A stretch of 29,962 nt of DNA from Thalassolituus sp. UBA674 (GTDB lineage Bacteria; Pseudomonadota; Gammaproteobacteria; Pseudomonadales; Oceanobacteraceae). Where the stretch lies: the NCBI GenBank assembly GCA_002298335.1, contig DBNK01000024.1:54634-84595 (forward strand), in the 5' to 3' direction. Every line of letters starts with the position of its first letter. Within the stretch, counting starts at the first letter, position 1. The notes beneath the pieces are model-generated. The model ran no database searches, was not told the DNA's origin, and saw only the letters and a program-made list of their open reading frames with translations. A program made the translations under genes and the position numbers. Positions 7,834 to 15,960 of the stretch are shown piece after piece.

Positions 7834-10671
7834 TCACCCCTGGATATCCAGGGCGTCACAGATAAATTCTTCAAGTTGTTTCAGGTGCAGTGCCATATAA
7901 CCCGCTGCCGGAGAGGCAGAAGAATCACGACCGGCGTATTGCACTTCCCATTCCGGCTTGACCTTGTTTTTCACGCGGTTAATACGGTGCTGACTGGTGT
8001 ACCAGGCACCCATATTCATAGGTTCTTCCTGTACCCAGTAAAGTTCATCGGCACCTTTGTATTTCTTCAGAATGGCCATGACATCGTCGTCCGGGAACGG
8101 ATACAGCTGTTCCACACGGATAATGGCAATATCATCGATTTCTTCAGCGCGGCGACGTTCCAGCAGATCGTAATAAACCTTGCCGGAGCACAGCAGAATG
8201 CGACGGACTTTTTTCGGATTGATGTCGTCAATCTCGTCCAGTACCGGATAAAACTGCCCTTCCGCGAGTTCTTCAAGAGTGCTGGTTGCCAGTTTGTGAC
8301 GCAGTAGACTTTTTGGTGACATAACCACCAGAGGCTTACGCAGTGGGCGGATAACCTGTCTGCGCAGCATATGGTAAACCTGCGCCGGAGTGGAAGGCAC
8401 ACAGATCTGAACATTGTGTTCCGCACACAGCTGCAGGTAACGCTCAAGGCGCGCGGAGGAGTGTTCAGGCCCCTGACCTTCGTAGCCATGTGGCAACAGC
8501 ATGGTCAGACCGTTGATACGGCCCCACTTGTGCTCGCCGGAAGAAATAAACTGGTCAAATACAACCTGAGCGCCGTTAGCGAAGTCACCGAACTGAGCCT
8601 CCCAGATCACCAGCACAGATGGCGTAGTCGTGGCATAACCGTATTCAAACGCCAGTACCGCTTCTTCCGACAGCAGAGAGTCATAGATGGCAAAATTTGG
8701 CTGGCCTTCTTTCACCTTAGTCAGCGGGATATACGCTGTACCGTCTTTCTGGTTGTGCAATACCGCATGACGGTGAGAGAAAGTACCACGGCCAACATCC
8801 TGACCAGTGAGACGTACACCGTAACCCTGATCCAGCATGGTGGCGTAAGCCATGGTTTCAGCAAAGCCCCAGTTGATCGGCATAGCACCAGCGGCCATTT
8901 TACGGCGGTCTTCGATGATTTTGCCGACCTGACGCTGAATCACCAGGCCTTCCGGAATTTCCTGCTGCTGGGCTGCAATTTCCTGCAGACGCTTGAGGTC
9001 GAAGGTGGTATCCGCATGGTGAGTCCAGTCATGGCCAACGTACGGCGACCAGTCAACAAAGAGCTCTTTGTTCGGTTCTTTAACCAGACTTTTCACCACG
9101 TGCAGACCGTTATCCAGCGCCTGGCGGTAATCTTCTTCCAGCTGTTTGCTGTCTTCCGCCGTCAGAACACCTTCACTGACAAGACGCTCAGCGTACTGCT
9201 GGCGGCTGCTTGGATGCTCTTTGATTTTGGCGTACATCAGTGGCTGAGTGCCGGACGGCTCATCCGCTTCGTTGTGACCGCGACGACGGTAGCAGACCAG
9301 ATCGATCACCACGTCTTTGCGGAATTCGTTACGGTAATCAACCGCCAGCTGAGTGACGAACAGAACCGCTTCTGGATCATCACCGTTGACGTGCAGAATG
9401 GGCGCTTCGACCATTTTGGCAACGTCGGTACAGTATTCGGTAGAACGGGTGTCTTCACGCTTGGATGTGGTAAAGCCTACCTGGTTGTTGATCACAATAT
9501 GGATCGTACCACCGGTTTTGTAAGCACGGGTCTGGGACATCTGGAAGGTTTCCATGACCACGCCCTGACCAGCAAAAGCCGAGTCACCATGAATGCTGAC
9601 GGGTACCACTTTTTCACCCGTGCGGTCTTCACGACGGTCCTGACGGGCACGGACAGAACCTTCAACCACCGGAGACACAATCTCAAGGTGCGACGGGTTA
9701 AAGGCCAGCGCCAGGTGCACTTCCCCACCCGGAGTCATCACGTTAGAGGAGAAGCCCTGGTGATATTTCACGTCACCGTGCGATTTGTATTCGGCTTTTC
9801 CATCGAACTCGTCGAACAGATCGGACGTCTTTTTACCCAGTGTGTTGATCAGGGTATTCAGACGGCCACGGTGGGCCATGCCGATCACAATTTCTTTCGC
9901 GCCATAAGTACCGCTGCGCTGGATCAGTTCATCCATCAGCGGAATCAGGCTTTCACCGCCTTCCAGACCGAAGCGTTTCACGCCCGGGTAGCGGGAACCC
10001 AGATATTTTTCCAGACCTTCTGCAGCGGTGAGGCGCTCCAGCAGGTGCATTTTCACATCGTTGCCGTATTTCGGGTGTGCCCGCACGCTTTCAAGACGCT
10101 GTTGGAACCAGCGCTGTTCGGCGGTATTGACGATGTGCATGTATTCGGCGCCGACCGTACCGCAGTAGGTGGACTGCAGAGCGCTGAGAATATTGCTGAG
10201 GCTGGCTTCGTCCTGACCGATAAACAGATCACCGGTCTGAAAGACGGTATCCATATCAATACGGGTCAGGTCATGGAAATGCGGATCAAGATCCGGAACA
10301 CGTTCGCGTTCCATCAGACTCAGAGGGTCAAGCTGTGCATGCTGATGACCACGGCCACGGTAGGCATTGATCAGTTGCATGACCTTTACCTGTTTACGTT
10401 CGTGATCAGAATTTACCGGAGCAGATTGCAGAGGCGCCGAGCGGCGTTGATTTTTTGCAATAAGAAGGAATTGTTCGCGGATGGGCTGGTGAGGAACATC
10501 GACTGTGTTGGTGTCATCAACCCGGGGAAGAGTATCAAAATAGCTGCGCCATTCTTCAGGAACCTGATTGGGGTCTCTCAGATAGGCTTCAAAGAGCTCT
10601 TCCACATAAGCCAGGTTTCCTCCGGCTAATTGCGAAGTACTCCATAGCTGCTCCATGGATTTTTCGTGCAT
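7834..10671 (-). CDS. sucA: 2-oxoglutarate dehydrogenase E1
   Basis: Thiamine-diphosphate-dependent E1 that decarboxylates 2-oxoglutarate and succinylates the lipoyl group of SucB. The 945 residues are close to the E. coli enzyme (933). The N-terminal E1 segment that contacts the rest of the complex is at about 8-46 (LWSTSQLAGGNLAYVEELF). HRGRLN is at 267-272. The ThDP/metal motif runs from GDSAFAGQG (362-370) to NNQVGFT (395-401). The ATG at 10671 has AAAGGTGG upstream; the Met at residue 6 has no comparable site. A 264-bp gap with strong inverted repeats separates it from sdhB, so expression may be set partly there as well as from the sdhC promoter. Confidence 0.98.
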   Translation of the reverse strand: MHEKSMEQLWSTSQLAGGNLAYVEELFEAYLRDPNQVPEEWRSYFDTLPRVDDTNTVDVPHQPIREQFLLIAKNQRRSAPLQSAPVNSDHERKQVKVMQLINAYRGRGHQHAQLDPLSLMERERVPDLDPHFHDLTRIDMDTVFQTGDLFIGQDEASLSNILSALQSTYCGTVGAEYMHIVNTAEQRWFQQRLESVRAHPKYGNDVKMHLLERLTAAEGLEKYLGSRYPGVKRFGLEGGESLIPLMDELIQRSGTYGAKEIVIGMAHRGRLNTLINTLGKKTSDLFDEFDGKAEYKSHGDVKYHQGFSSNVMTPGGEVHLALAFNPSHLEIVSPVVEGSVRARQDRREDRTGEKVVPVSIHGDSAFAGQGVVMETFQMSQTRAYKTGGTIHIVINNQVGFTTSKREDTRSTEYCTDVAKMVEAPILHVNGDDPEAVLFVTQLAVDYRNEFRKDVVIDLVCYRRRGHNEADEPSGTQPLMYAKIKEHPSSRQQYAERLVSEGVLTAEDSKQLEEDYRQALDNGLHVVKSLVKEPNKELFVDWSPYVGHDWTHHADTTFDLKRLQEIAAQQQEIPEGLVIQRQVGKIIEDRRKMAAGAMPINWGFAETMAYATMLDQGYGVRLTGQDVGRGTFSHRHAVLHNQKDGTAYIPLTKVKEGQPNFAIYDSLLSEEAVLAFEYGYATTTPSVLVIWEAQFGDFANGAQVVFDQFISSGEHKWGRINGLTMLLPHGYEGQGPEHSSARLERYLQLCAEHNVQICVPSTPAQVYHMLRRQVIRPLRKPLVVMSPKSLLRHKLATSTLEELAEGQFYPVLDEIDDINPKKVRRILLCSGKVYYDLLERRRAEEIDDIAIIRVEQLYPFPDDDVMAILKKYKGADELYWVQEEPMNMGAWYTSQHRINRVKNKVKPEWEVQYAGRDSSASPAAGYMALHLKQLEEFICDALDIQG

Positions 10672-10837
10672 GTACGGCCACCTTTACTGGTACGAAAATG
10701 GGGACGTCACGACAGAGTGAATGCACCGACTCAAGCACAAGGCATAAAGAGGGTTGACGGGTAGTCACATATCCTCTGAGGTGACCCGGGGTAAACCGGC
10801 CCCCCACTGAATAAACTAGCTTAGACAACTCCTGCCC

Positions 10838-10872
10838 TTTGTGAGAACAGGCGTTGTAATATTTCTCACAAA
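10838..10872. repeat. 10-bp inverted repeat in the sdhB-sucA gap
   Basis: TTTGTGAGAA (10838-10847) and TTCTCACAAA (10863-10872) are exact inverted copies 15 bases apart. In RNA this is a 10-bp stem with a 15-base loop; in DNA it could be two half-sites for a dimeric regulator. The TGTGA/TCACA cores recall CRP half-sites, but the spacing is far too wide for CRP. It abuts another hairpin at 10871-10894. Confidence 0.6.
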
Positions 10873-10894
10873 TGGCCCGTATGTCCGGGCCATT
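10871..10894 (-). other. Strong hairpin in the sdhB-sucA gap
   Basis: A perfect 9-bp stem, AATGGCCCG and CGGGCCATT with a 6-base loop, lies 42 bases after the sdhB stop. Only a short ATTTG follows on the minus strand, so it is a poor intrinsic terminator. It may be an mRNA-stability or processing element between sdhCDAB and sucAB. A smaller hairpin (CCGAAG/CTTCGG, 10919-10934) lies just upstream of it. Confidence 0.5.
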
Positions 10895-10935
10895 CATGTG
10901 GGTGCTCCGAAGGTACTGCCGAAGTTGGCTTCGGT

Positions 10936-11646
10936 TTATACCTGCTGAGTCAGCAGCATGTTGCGGATGTGACCAATGGCCCGGGTCGGGTTAAGACCTT
11001 TGGGGCAGACATTGACACAGTTCATGATGCCGCGACAACGGAACACGGAGAACGGGTCGCTCAAACCTGCCAAACGTTCCTGAGTCATGGTATCCCGGCT
11101 GTCCGCGAGGAAACGGTAGGCCTGCAGCAGACCCGCCGGACCAACAAACTTATCCGGATTCCACCAGAAAGACGGACAGGATGTTGAGCAGCACGCACAC
11201 AGAATACACTCGTACAGACCGTCCAGCTTGGCACGCTCTTCCGGAGTCTGCAGACGCTCGATTGCCGGCGCTGGCGTGTTGTTTTCGAGGTAAGGCTTAA
11301 CCTTCTCGTACTGCTGGTAGAACATGGTCATGTCGATCACCAGATCACGGATCACTGGCATGCCCGGCAGCGGACGCAGCACCAGCTTGTCCATCTTGCC
11401 TTTGGTGGCTTCAGAGATCGGCGTGATACAGGCCAGACCATTTTTACCATTGATGTTCATACCGTCGGAACCACACACACCTTCACGGCACGAGCGGCGG
11501 TACGCCAGAGTGGAATCCTGCTCTTTTACCAGTGCCAGAACATCAAGAATCATCACGTCACGGTTGCCCGGAATGGTGATCTCATAGTCCTGCATATAAG
11601 GAGCAGTGTCTTTTTCCGGGTTGTATCGATAAATACTGACTAACAT
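10936..11646 (-). CDS. sdhB: Succinate dehydrogenase iron-sulfur subunit
   Basis: Electron-transfer subunit of complex II, passing electrons from SdhA flavin to quinone. The 236 residues hold the N-terminal [2Fe-2S] ferredoxin fold with C53, C58, D61 and C73 (SCREGVCGSDG then GLAC). The C-terminal domain carries the [4Fe-4S] and [3Fe-4S] cysteines C147, C150, C153, C157 and C204, C210, C214 (ECILCACCSTSCPSFWWN, CRGIMNCVNVCPKGLNP). The tract SFWWNPDKFVGPAGL identifies the succinate dehydrogenase type. Ribosome site GAGGGGAG lies before the ATG, 15 bases after sdhA. Confidence 0.98.
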   Translation of the reverse strand: MLVSIYRYNPEKDTAPYMQDYEITIPGNRDVMILDVLALVKEQDSTLAYRRSCREGVCGSDGMNINGKNGLACITPISEATKGKMDKLVLRPLPGMPVIRDLVIDMTMFYQQYEKVKPYLENNTPAPAIERLQTPEERAKLDGLYECILCACCSTSCPSFWWNPDKFVGPAGLLQAYRFLADSRDTMTQERLAGLSDPFSVFRCRGIMNCVNVCPKGLNPTRAIGHIRNMLLTQQV

Positions 11647-11661
11647 TTCAACACTCCCCTC

Positions 11662-13434
11662 TTAATAGGTACGGACTTTAGGCTGGAACGCAGCAACGGT
11701 CTTCGGAGCGAAGTTCACCGCGCGTTTGCCAATGGTCTTGGTTTCCGGGAAATACAGAGAGTGGCACAGCCAGTTCTCATCATCACGCTCGGTGTAGTCG
11801 TTACGGGCGTGAGCTCCACGGGATTCCTTACGCTCAATTGCAGCAACTGCAGTGGCGTAAGCGGTCTCGAACAGGTTATCCAGTTCCAGCGCTTCAATAC
11901 GGGCCGTATTGAACGGGCCGCTCTTGTCTTCGAGAACGGTGTTTTTCAGGCGTTCGCCGATTTCATTCAGCATGCCCAGACCTTTCTCCATGGACTCGCC
12001 GTCACGGAATACACCGAAGTACAGCTGCATGGTTTTCTGCAGATCCGCACGGACCTGAGCCACACTTTCACCGGTGGTTGAGCTGTCCAGACGGTTCAGA
12101 CGGGCCATAGCGCGTTCGATGTCTTCATCAGACGGATCAACAAAGTCAAAGCCTTCACGGAAGTTCTTCTCAACCTGCAGACCCACAGCGCGGCCGAAGA
12201 CCACCAGGTCGAGCAGAGAGTTACCACCCAGACGGTTGGCACCGTGTACGGACACACAGGCGATCTCGCCAGCAGCGTACAGACCTTCAACAACAACGTC
12301 GTTGCCATCAGCATCCTGAGACAGAACCTGACCGCCAACGTTGGTCGGAATACCACCCATCATATAGTGACAGGTTGGAACAACCGGAATCGGCTCTTTC
12401 ACCGGGTCGGCATGGGCGAAGGTACGGGACAGCTCCAGAATACCTGGCAGCTTGGCGTTCAGGGTTTCTTCACCCAGGTGATCCAGCTTCAGGAATACAT
12501 GGTCGCCGTCTTCACCACAGCCACGGCCTTCCAGAATTTCCAGAACCATAGAACGGGCCACAACGTCACGACCGGCAAGGTCTTTCGCGTTTGGCGCATA
12601 ACGTTCCATGAAACGTTCGCCGTCTTTGTTGATCAGGTAACCACCTTCACCACGACAGCCTTCTGTTACCAGTACACCCGCGCCGGCAATACCGGTTGGG
12701 TGGAACTGCCACATTTCCATATCCTGCATTGGCAGACCCTGACGGATTGCCATGCCCACGCCGTCACCTGTGTTGATCAGAGCGTTAGTGGTGGACTGAT
12801 AAATACGGCCTGCACCACCGGTCGCAAGAACGGTTGCTTTGGCTTTGATGAATACGGCTTCACCGGTCTCGATACAGATAGTAATGGCACCAGTGATCTG
12901 ACCTTTGGCGTTTTTCACCAGGTCAACGGCATACCATTCGCTCAGGAAAGTGGTACCGCCTTTGAGGTTACCCTGATACAGAGCGTGCAGCAGCGCGTGA
13001 CCGGTACGGTCAGCAGCAGCACAGGTACGGGCAGCCTGAGTCGGGTTGTCAGGACCTTTGGACTGACCACCGAAAGGACGCTGATAAATACGGCCTTCTT
13101 CAGTACGGGAGAACGGCAGACCCATGTGTTCCAGTTCGAACACAGCCTGCGGGCCTACGGAACACATGTATTCGATCGCGTCCTGGTCACCGATGTAGTC
13201 GGAACCTTTGACGGTATCGTACATGTGCCAGCGCCAGTCATCATTAGGATCCGCAGACGCGATGGCACAAGTGATACCACCCTGAGCAGATACCGTATGA
13301 GAACGGGTCGGGAATACTTTGGTAATACAGGCGGTGTTCAGGCCTGCTTCAGTCAATTGCAGTGCGGCACGCATACCGGCACCACCACCACCGATTACGA
13401 TGGCATCATACGACATAGTTCTGATTTTACTCAT
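11662..13434 (-). CDS. sdhA: Succinate dehydrogenase flavoprotein subunit
   Basis: Catalytic subunit of complex II oxidising succinate to fumarate on the cytoplasmic face of the membrane. The 590 residues begin with the FAD motif AIVIGGGGAGMRAAL. The covalent FAD attachment His46 lies in FPTRSHTVSAQGGI. The active-site tracts WQFHPTGIAGAGVL and GCRGEGGYLI, and the capping-domain sequences GRDVVARSM and THPVC-equivalent CHYMMGGI, are present. The first ATG is chosen because MSKIRTMSYDAIVIGGG is near the normal N-terminal length; the Met at residue 7 has no ribosome site. It begins 3 bases after the sdhD stop, indicating coupled translation. Confidence 0.98.
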   Translation of the reverse strand: MSKIRTMSYDAIVIGGGGAGMRAALQLTEAGLNTACITKVFPTRSHTVSAQGGITCAIASADPNDDWRWHMYDTVKGSDYIGDQDAIEYMCSVGPQAVFELEHMGLPFSRTEEGRIYQRPFGGQSKGPDNPTQAARTCAAADRTGHALLHALYQGNLKGGTTFLSEWYAVDLVKNAKGQITGAITICIETGEAVFIKAKATVLATGGAGRIYQSTTNALINTGDGVGMAIRQGLPMQDMEMWQFHPTGIAGAGVLVTEGCRGEGGYLINKDGERFMERYAPNAKDLAGRDVVARSMVLEILEGRGCGEDGDHVFLKLDHLGEETLNAKLPGILELSRTFAHADPVKEPIPVVPTCHYMMGGIPTNVGGQVLSQDADGNDVVVEGLYAAGEIACVSVHGANRLGGNSLLDLVVFGRAVGLQVEKNFREGFDFVDPSDEDIERAMARLNRLDSSTTGESVAQVRADLQKTMQLYFGVFRDGESMEKGLGMLNEIGERLKNTVLEDKSGPFNTARIEALELDNLFETAYATAVAAIERKESRGAHARNDYTERDDENWLCHSLYFPETKTIGKRAVNFAPKTVAAFQPKVRTY

Positions 13435-13437
13435 GAA

Positions 13438-13788
13438 TCACACACCCCAGAGAATGTCGAAGCCCCAGACCAGGTACGTAAACAGGAAACCTGCGCACAC
13501 CAGTTGGAAAATAAAACGGACGACTGCTGAGCTGGTCAGGTAGTCGGTAGAGATGGTCCACAGGCCGACCCAGGCATGCGCGCACATGGAAAGCAGAGCA
13601 GCAAAGGTAAAGATCTTCATGGCGGTGCAGGAGAACAGATCCTTCCACACGTCATACGTCAGATCAGGGGTGGCCAGAACATAACCCAGCAGGAACAGGG
13701 TGTAGAGCGCCAGAATAACCGCTGTAAGACGTTGAATGACCCAGTCGTAGACGCCGCTGCGACCAAGGTTAGTGACACTGTTTACCAT
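13438..13788 (-). CDS. sdhD: Succinate dehydrogenase membrane anchor subunit D
   Basis: Small integral membrane protein that with SdhC anchors complex II and forms the heme b and quinone sites. The 116 residues contain three hydrophobic helices (about 17-38, 54-77 and 88-112). His71 in HAWVGLWTISTDYL is at the position of the E. coli heme ligand, and Asp82-Tyr83 match the quinone-site residues. The start codon overlaps the end of sdhC by 7 bases, so the anchors are translationally coupled. Confidence 0.96.
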   Translation of the reverse strand: MVNSVTNLGRSGVYDWVIQRLTAVILALYTLFLLGYVLATPDLTYDVWKDLFSCTAMKIFTFAALLSMCAHAWVGLWTISTDYLTSSAVVRFIFQLVCAGFLFTYLVWGFDILWGV

Positions 13789-14156
13789 ACCCAGACTCCT
13801 GCCAGAATAACTACCACAACGCCGGAAATCAGAGTCACGATTGCTCCGGTACGGCCCCCTTCTTTGCTCTCACCGATGCCCATATCCATCAGCAGGTGTT
13901 TGATACCTGCAACGAAGTGGTAACCCAGTGCTGACAGAATGCCCCATGTAATCAGTTTCGCCAGAACACTGTCCATTGCGGCAGCCAGCTCAGCGAAGGA
14001 CTGCTCAGACTCCAGAGACGCATCCAGTGCACACAGCATAAAAGCTACCGCAAAAAACAATGCAAAACCGGAAATACGATGAAGGATGGACGCTTTGGCA
14101 GAAACAGGGAGCTCGATTGTGGAAATATCCAGATTCTTTGGTCTATTGGTATTCAC
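13782..14156 (-). CDS. sdhC: Succinate dehydrogenase cytochrome b556 subunit C
   Basis: Membrane anchor of complex II. The 124 residues carry the family signature SILHRISG (23-30) at the quinone site, three membrane helices, and His80 in YHFVAGIKHLLMD at the position of the E. coli heme ligand. The start is a GTG (14156); MNTNRPKNLD followed by LPV aligns with the start of Pseudomonas-type SdhC, and no nearby in-frame ATG exists. The Shine-Dalgarno is weak. A tiny out-of-frame reading frame (ATG ATG ... TAG, 7 codons from 14166) overlaps the GTG and could influence translation. It is the first gene of the nine-gene cluster, about 100 bases from a predicted promoter. Confidence 0.96.
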   Translation of the reverse strand: MNTNRPKNLDISTIELPVSAKASILHRISGFALFFAVAFMLCALDASLESEQSFAELAAAMDSVLAKLITWGILSALGYHFVAGIKHLLMDMGIGESKEGGRTGAIVTLISGVVVVILAGVWVW

Positions 14157-14231
14157 GGCTCATCATTTCTCTTGTTTGGCCAGCAGGCTCTGAGAACCAG
14201 ACCGGCTGTTTCAGATGGTTGCAGTCTCAGC

Positions 14232-14248
14232 TGTACAATTTTTGTACA
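14232..14248. promoter_or_regulatory. Candidate operator, perfect 7-3-7 palindrome
   Basis: TGTACAA, three T, TTGTACA is an exact inverted repeat of 7-bp arms. Relative to the predicted sdhC transcription start near 14260, it covers about +12 to +28, a classic place for a repressor or roadblock. As RNA the short loop makes it a poor hairpin, so a protein site is more likely. I cannot name the regulator. Confidence 0.55.
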
Positions 14249-14259
14249 ACCTCTTGACC

Positions 14260-14295
14260 GCGATCAATTATATGCAGCACTACGTAAATTTACAA
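14260..14295 (-). promoter_or_regulatory. Sigma-70 promoter of the sdh-suc operon
   Basis: On the minus strand: -35 TTGTAA (14295 to 14290), 17-base spacer, perfect -10 TATAAT (14272 to 14267), start expected near 14260. This leaves a leader of about 100 bases before the sdhC GTG. The -35 overlaps the palindrome GTAAATTTAC. Confidence 0.7.
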
Positions 14296-14414
14296 ACGCT
14301 AAAACACTCTGTTTTCAGACCGGAAAGTTATGATCACAGCTTAAAAAACTTTAAGAACAATGATGGCCAATTCAGGTTGACTCACGTGTCTTACTTTCCT
14401 CAACTGACAGGGAA

Positions 14415-14449
14415 TTGACAATCCTGCGACAGAACATATAGTTGTCCCC
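14415..14449 (+). promoter_or_regulatory. Sigma-70 promoter of gltA
   Basis: Perfect -35 TTGACA (14415-14420), 16-base spacer, -10 TATAGT (14437-14442, 5 of 6). The start is expected near 14449, giving a leader of about 150 bases before the gltA ATG. TATAGT recurs twice in that leader (14522 and 14546) without good -35 partners. Confidence 0.7.
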
Positions 14450-14469
14450 CTGTCCCTGATCCAACCTTC

Positions 14470-14507
14470 CGCCAACGCTGGTGAAGGCCCGCCAACGATG
14501 GTTAAGG
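14470..14507 (+). repeat. Tandem 20-bp-period direct repeat in the gltA leader
   Basis: CGCCAACGCTGGTGAAGG (14470-14487) and CGCCAACGATGGTTAAGG (14490-14507) agree at 16 of 18 positions. The first copy with the preceding CCTTC can also fold into an imperfect hairpin. Period 20 is close to two helical turns, so paired protein sites are possible. Confidence 0.6.
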
Positions 14508-14519
14508 TTTACGCTAAGG

Positions 14520-14553
14520 TCTATAGTGACCTGGTGATTCATATCTATAGTGA
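14520..14553 (+). repeat. Direct repeat TCTATAGTGA x2 in the gltA leader
   Basis: Exact 10-bp copies at 14520-14529 and 14544-14553, 24 bases apart. The first sits in a small inverted repeat AGGTC/GACCT (14517-14532). TATAGT resembles a -10 element, but no adequate -35 lies 16-18 bases upstream of either copy. Confidence 0.5.
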
Positions 14554-14601
14554 GAGCACCAACCTCTCGCGACGTATTCATAGCAAGCAGGAGGCCCTTA
14601 A

Positions 14602-15879
14602 ATGGCTGACAAAAAAGCAACACTAAAAGTTGATGGCGTAGAAGAAGTTCTGGAGTTACCCGTATATGAAGGTACGGTTGGCCCTGACGTTGTCGACGTC
14701 CGCAGCCTGACTGGCAAAGGCCTGTTCACGTACGACCCTGGTTTTGTTTCCACCGCCGCTACTGAGTCCAAAATCACATACATTGACGGCGGCGCTGGTG
14801 TACTGCTGCACCGCGGCTACCCGATTGATCAGCTGGCTGAGAAGTCAGACTACCTGGAAACCTGCTACCTGCTGCTGCACGGTGAACTGCCGAATGCCGA
14901 AGAAAAAGCTACATTCGTCAGCACCATTAAAAACCACACTATGGTGCACGAGCAGCTGAGCCACTTCTTCAACGGCTTCCGCCGTGATGCGCACCCGATG
15001 GCCATCATGTGCGGCGTGGTCGGTGCCCTGTCTGCCTTCTATCACGATTCTCTGGACATCCGTGATGAGAAGCACCGCATGATTTCTGCACACCGTCTGA
15101 TTGCAAAAATGCCGACTCTGGCAGCGATGGTTTACAAGTACAGCATCGGTCAGCCGTTCATGTACCCACAGAACGACCTGAGCTACGCCGAAAACTTCCT
15201 GCACATGATGTTCAACACCCCATGTGAAGAGAAGAAAGTAAGCCCGGTACTGGCCAAAGCCATGGACCGTATCTTCCTTCTGCACGCAGACCACGAACAG
15301 AACGCCTCGACGTCTACCGTACGTCTGGCTGGTTCTACCGGCGCTAACCCATTTGCCTGTATCGCGTCCGGTATTGCGGCACTGTGGGGTCCTGCTCACG
15401 GTGGTGCAAACGAAGCCGTACTACTGATGCTGAACGAGATCGGCGACGAATCGAACATCGACAAATTCATTGCCAAGGCCAAAGACAAAGACGATCCGTT
15501 CCGTCTGATGGGCTTCGGTCACCGCGTTTATAAGAATTTCGACCCACGCGCGAAGGTCATGAAGCAGACCTGTGACGAAGTTCTGGCTGAACTGGGCATG
15601 GAAGACGATCCGCTGCTGAAAATCGCCATGAAGCTGGAGAAGATCGCCACCGAAGATGAATACTTCGTGAAGCGTGGTCTGTACCCGAACGTCGACTTCT
15701 ACTCCGGCATCATCCTGAAAGCGATCGGTATTCCGACCGAAATGTTTACTGTGATTTTCGCCACCGGCCGTACTCCGGGCTGGATTGCACACTGGAACGA
15801 AATGATCAGCACCGATTACAAGATCGGTCGTCCGCGTCAGCTGTACACCGGCTATCCGAAGCGCGACTACCCTGGCTGA
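14602..15879 (+). CDS. gltA: Citrate synthase (type II)
   Basis: Condenses acetyl-CoA and oxaloacetate to citrate, the entry step of the TCA cycle. The 425 residues match the hexameric, NADH-sensitive gammaproteobacterial type (about 428). The catalytic triad is visible as His266 in WGPAHGGANEA, His307 in GFGHRVYKNFDPRA, and Asp365 in NVDFYSGI. The N-terminal extra domain (ADKKATLKVDG) of type II enzymes is present. Ribosome site AGGAGG lies 8 bases before the ATG. It is transcribed divergently from sdhCDAB, so shared control from the intergenic region is likely. A terminator follows 23 bases after the stop. Confidence 0.98.
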   Translation: MADKKATLKVDGVEEVLELPVYEGTVGPDVVDVRSLTGKGLFTYDPGFVSTAATESKITYIDGGAGVLLHRGYPIDQLAEKSDYLETCYLLLHGELPNAEEKATFVSTIKNHTMVHEQLSHFFNGFRRDAHPMAIMCGVVGALSAFYHDSLDIRDEKHRMISAHRLIAKMPTLAAMVYKYSIGQPFMYPQNDLSYAENFLHMMFNTPCEEKKVSPVLAKAMDRIFLLHADHEQNASTSTVRLAGSTGANPFACIASGIAALWGPAHGGANEAVLLMLNEIGDESNIDKFIAKAKDKDDPFRLMGFGHRVYKNFDPRAKVMKQTCDEVLAELGMEDDPLLKIAMKLEKIATEDEYFVKRGLYPNVDFYSGIILKAIGIPTEMFTVIFATGRTPGWIAHWNEMISTDYKIGRPRQLYTGYPKRDYPG

Positions 15880-15902
15880 TCCGGTTAATGGATCCGCTTG
15901 TG

Positions 15903-15929
15903 AAAAAGCCGCTGTTACAGCGGCTTTTT
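15903..15929 (+). terminator. Intrinsic terminator after gltA
   Basis: A perfect stem AAAAAGCCGCTG and CAGCGGCTTTTT around TTA, with six T at the 3' end, lies 23 bases past the gltA stop. Symmetric A/T flanks allow function on both strands. Confidence 0.93.
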
Positions 15930-15960
15930 TATTTCTTATCAATCCGTGAAGGAGATCACA

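Larger units (their letters stand above)
14157..14601. other. 445-bp divergent control region between sdhC and gltA
   Basis: No gene is seen here. It contains the predicted sdhC promoter (14260-14295, minus), a perfect palindrome (14232-14248), the short palindrome GTAAATTTAC (14284-14293) overlapping the sdhC -35, an inverted repeat CTTAAA/TTTAAG (14340-14355), the predicted gltA promoter (14415-14442, plus), and a 150-base gltA leader with two sets of direct repeats. Open frames in it are short and overlap these sites, so I treat them as chance. Confidence 0.8.

Noticed and set aside
8371..10629. 752-codon open frame opposite sucA
   Set aside because: It is exactly codon-aligned with sucA, has no family motif, and is explained by the absence of TTA, CTA and TCA codons in sucA.
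10838..10872. CRP site suggested by TGTGA ... TCACA
   Set aside because: CRP half-sites need 6 bases between TGTGA and TCACA; here they are about 21 bases apart.
10589..10897. 102-codon frame in the sdhB-sucA gap
   Set aside because: It overlaps the sucA start out of frame and covers several inverted repeats; its composition is not protein-like.
12244..13530. 428-codon open frame opposite sdhA
   Set aside because: Same codon-aligned antisense effect; sdhA is complete and motif-rich.
14281..14600. Small open frames in the sdhC-gltA control region
   Set aside because: Short, without ribosome sites, and overlapping promoters and repeats.
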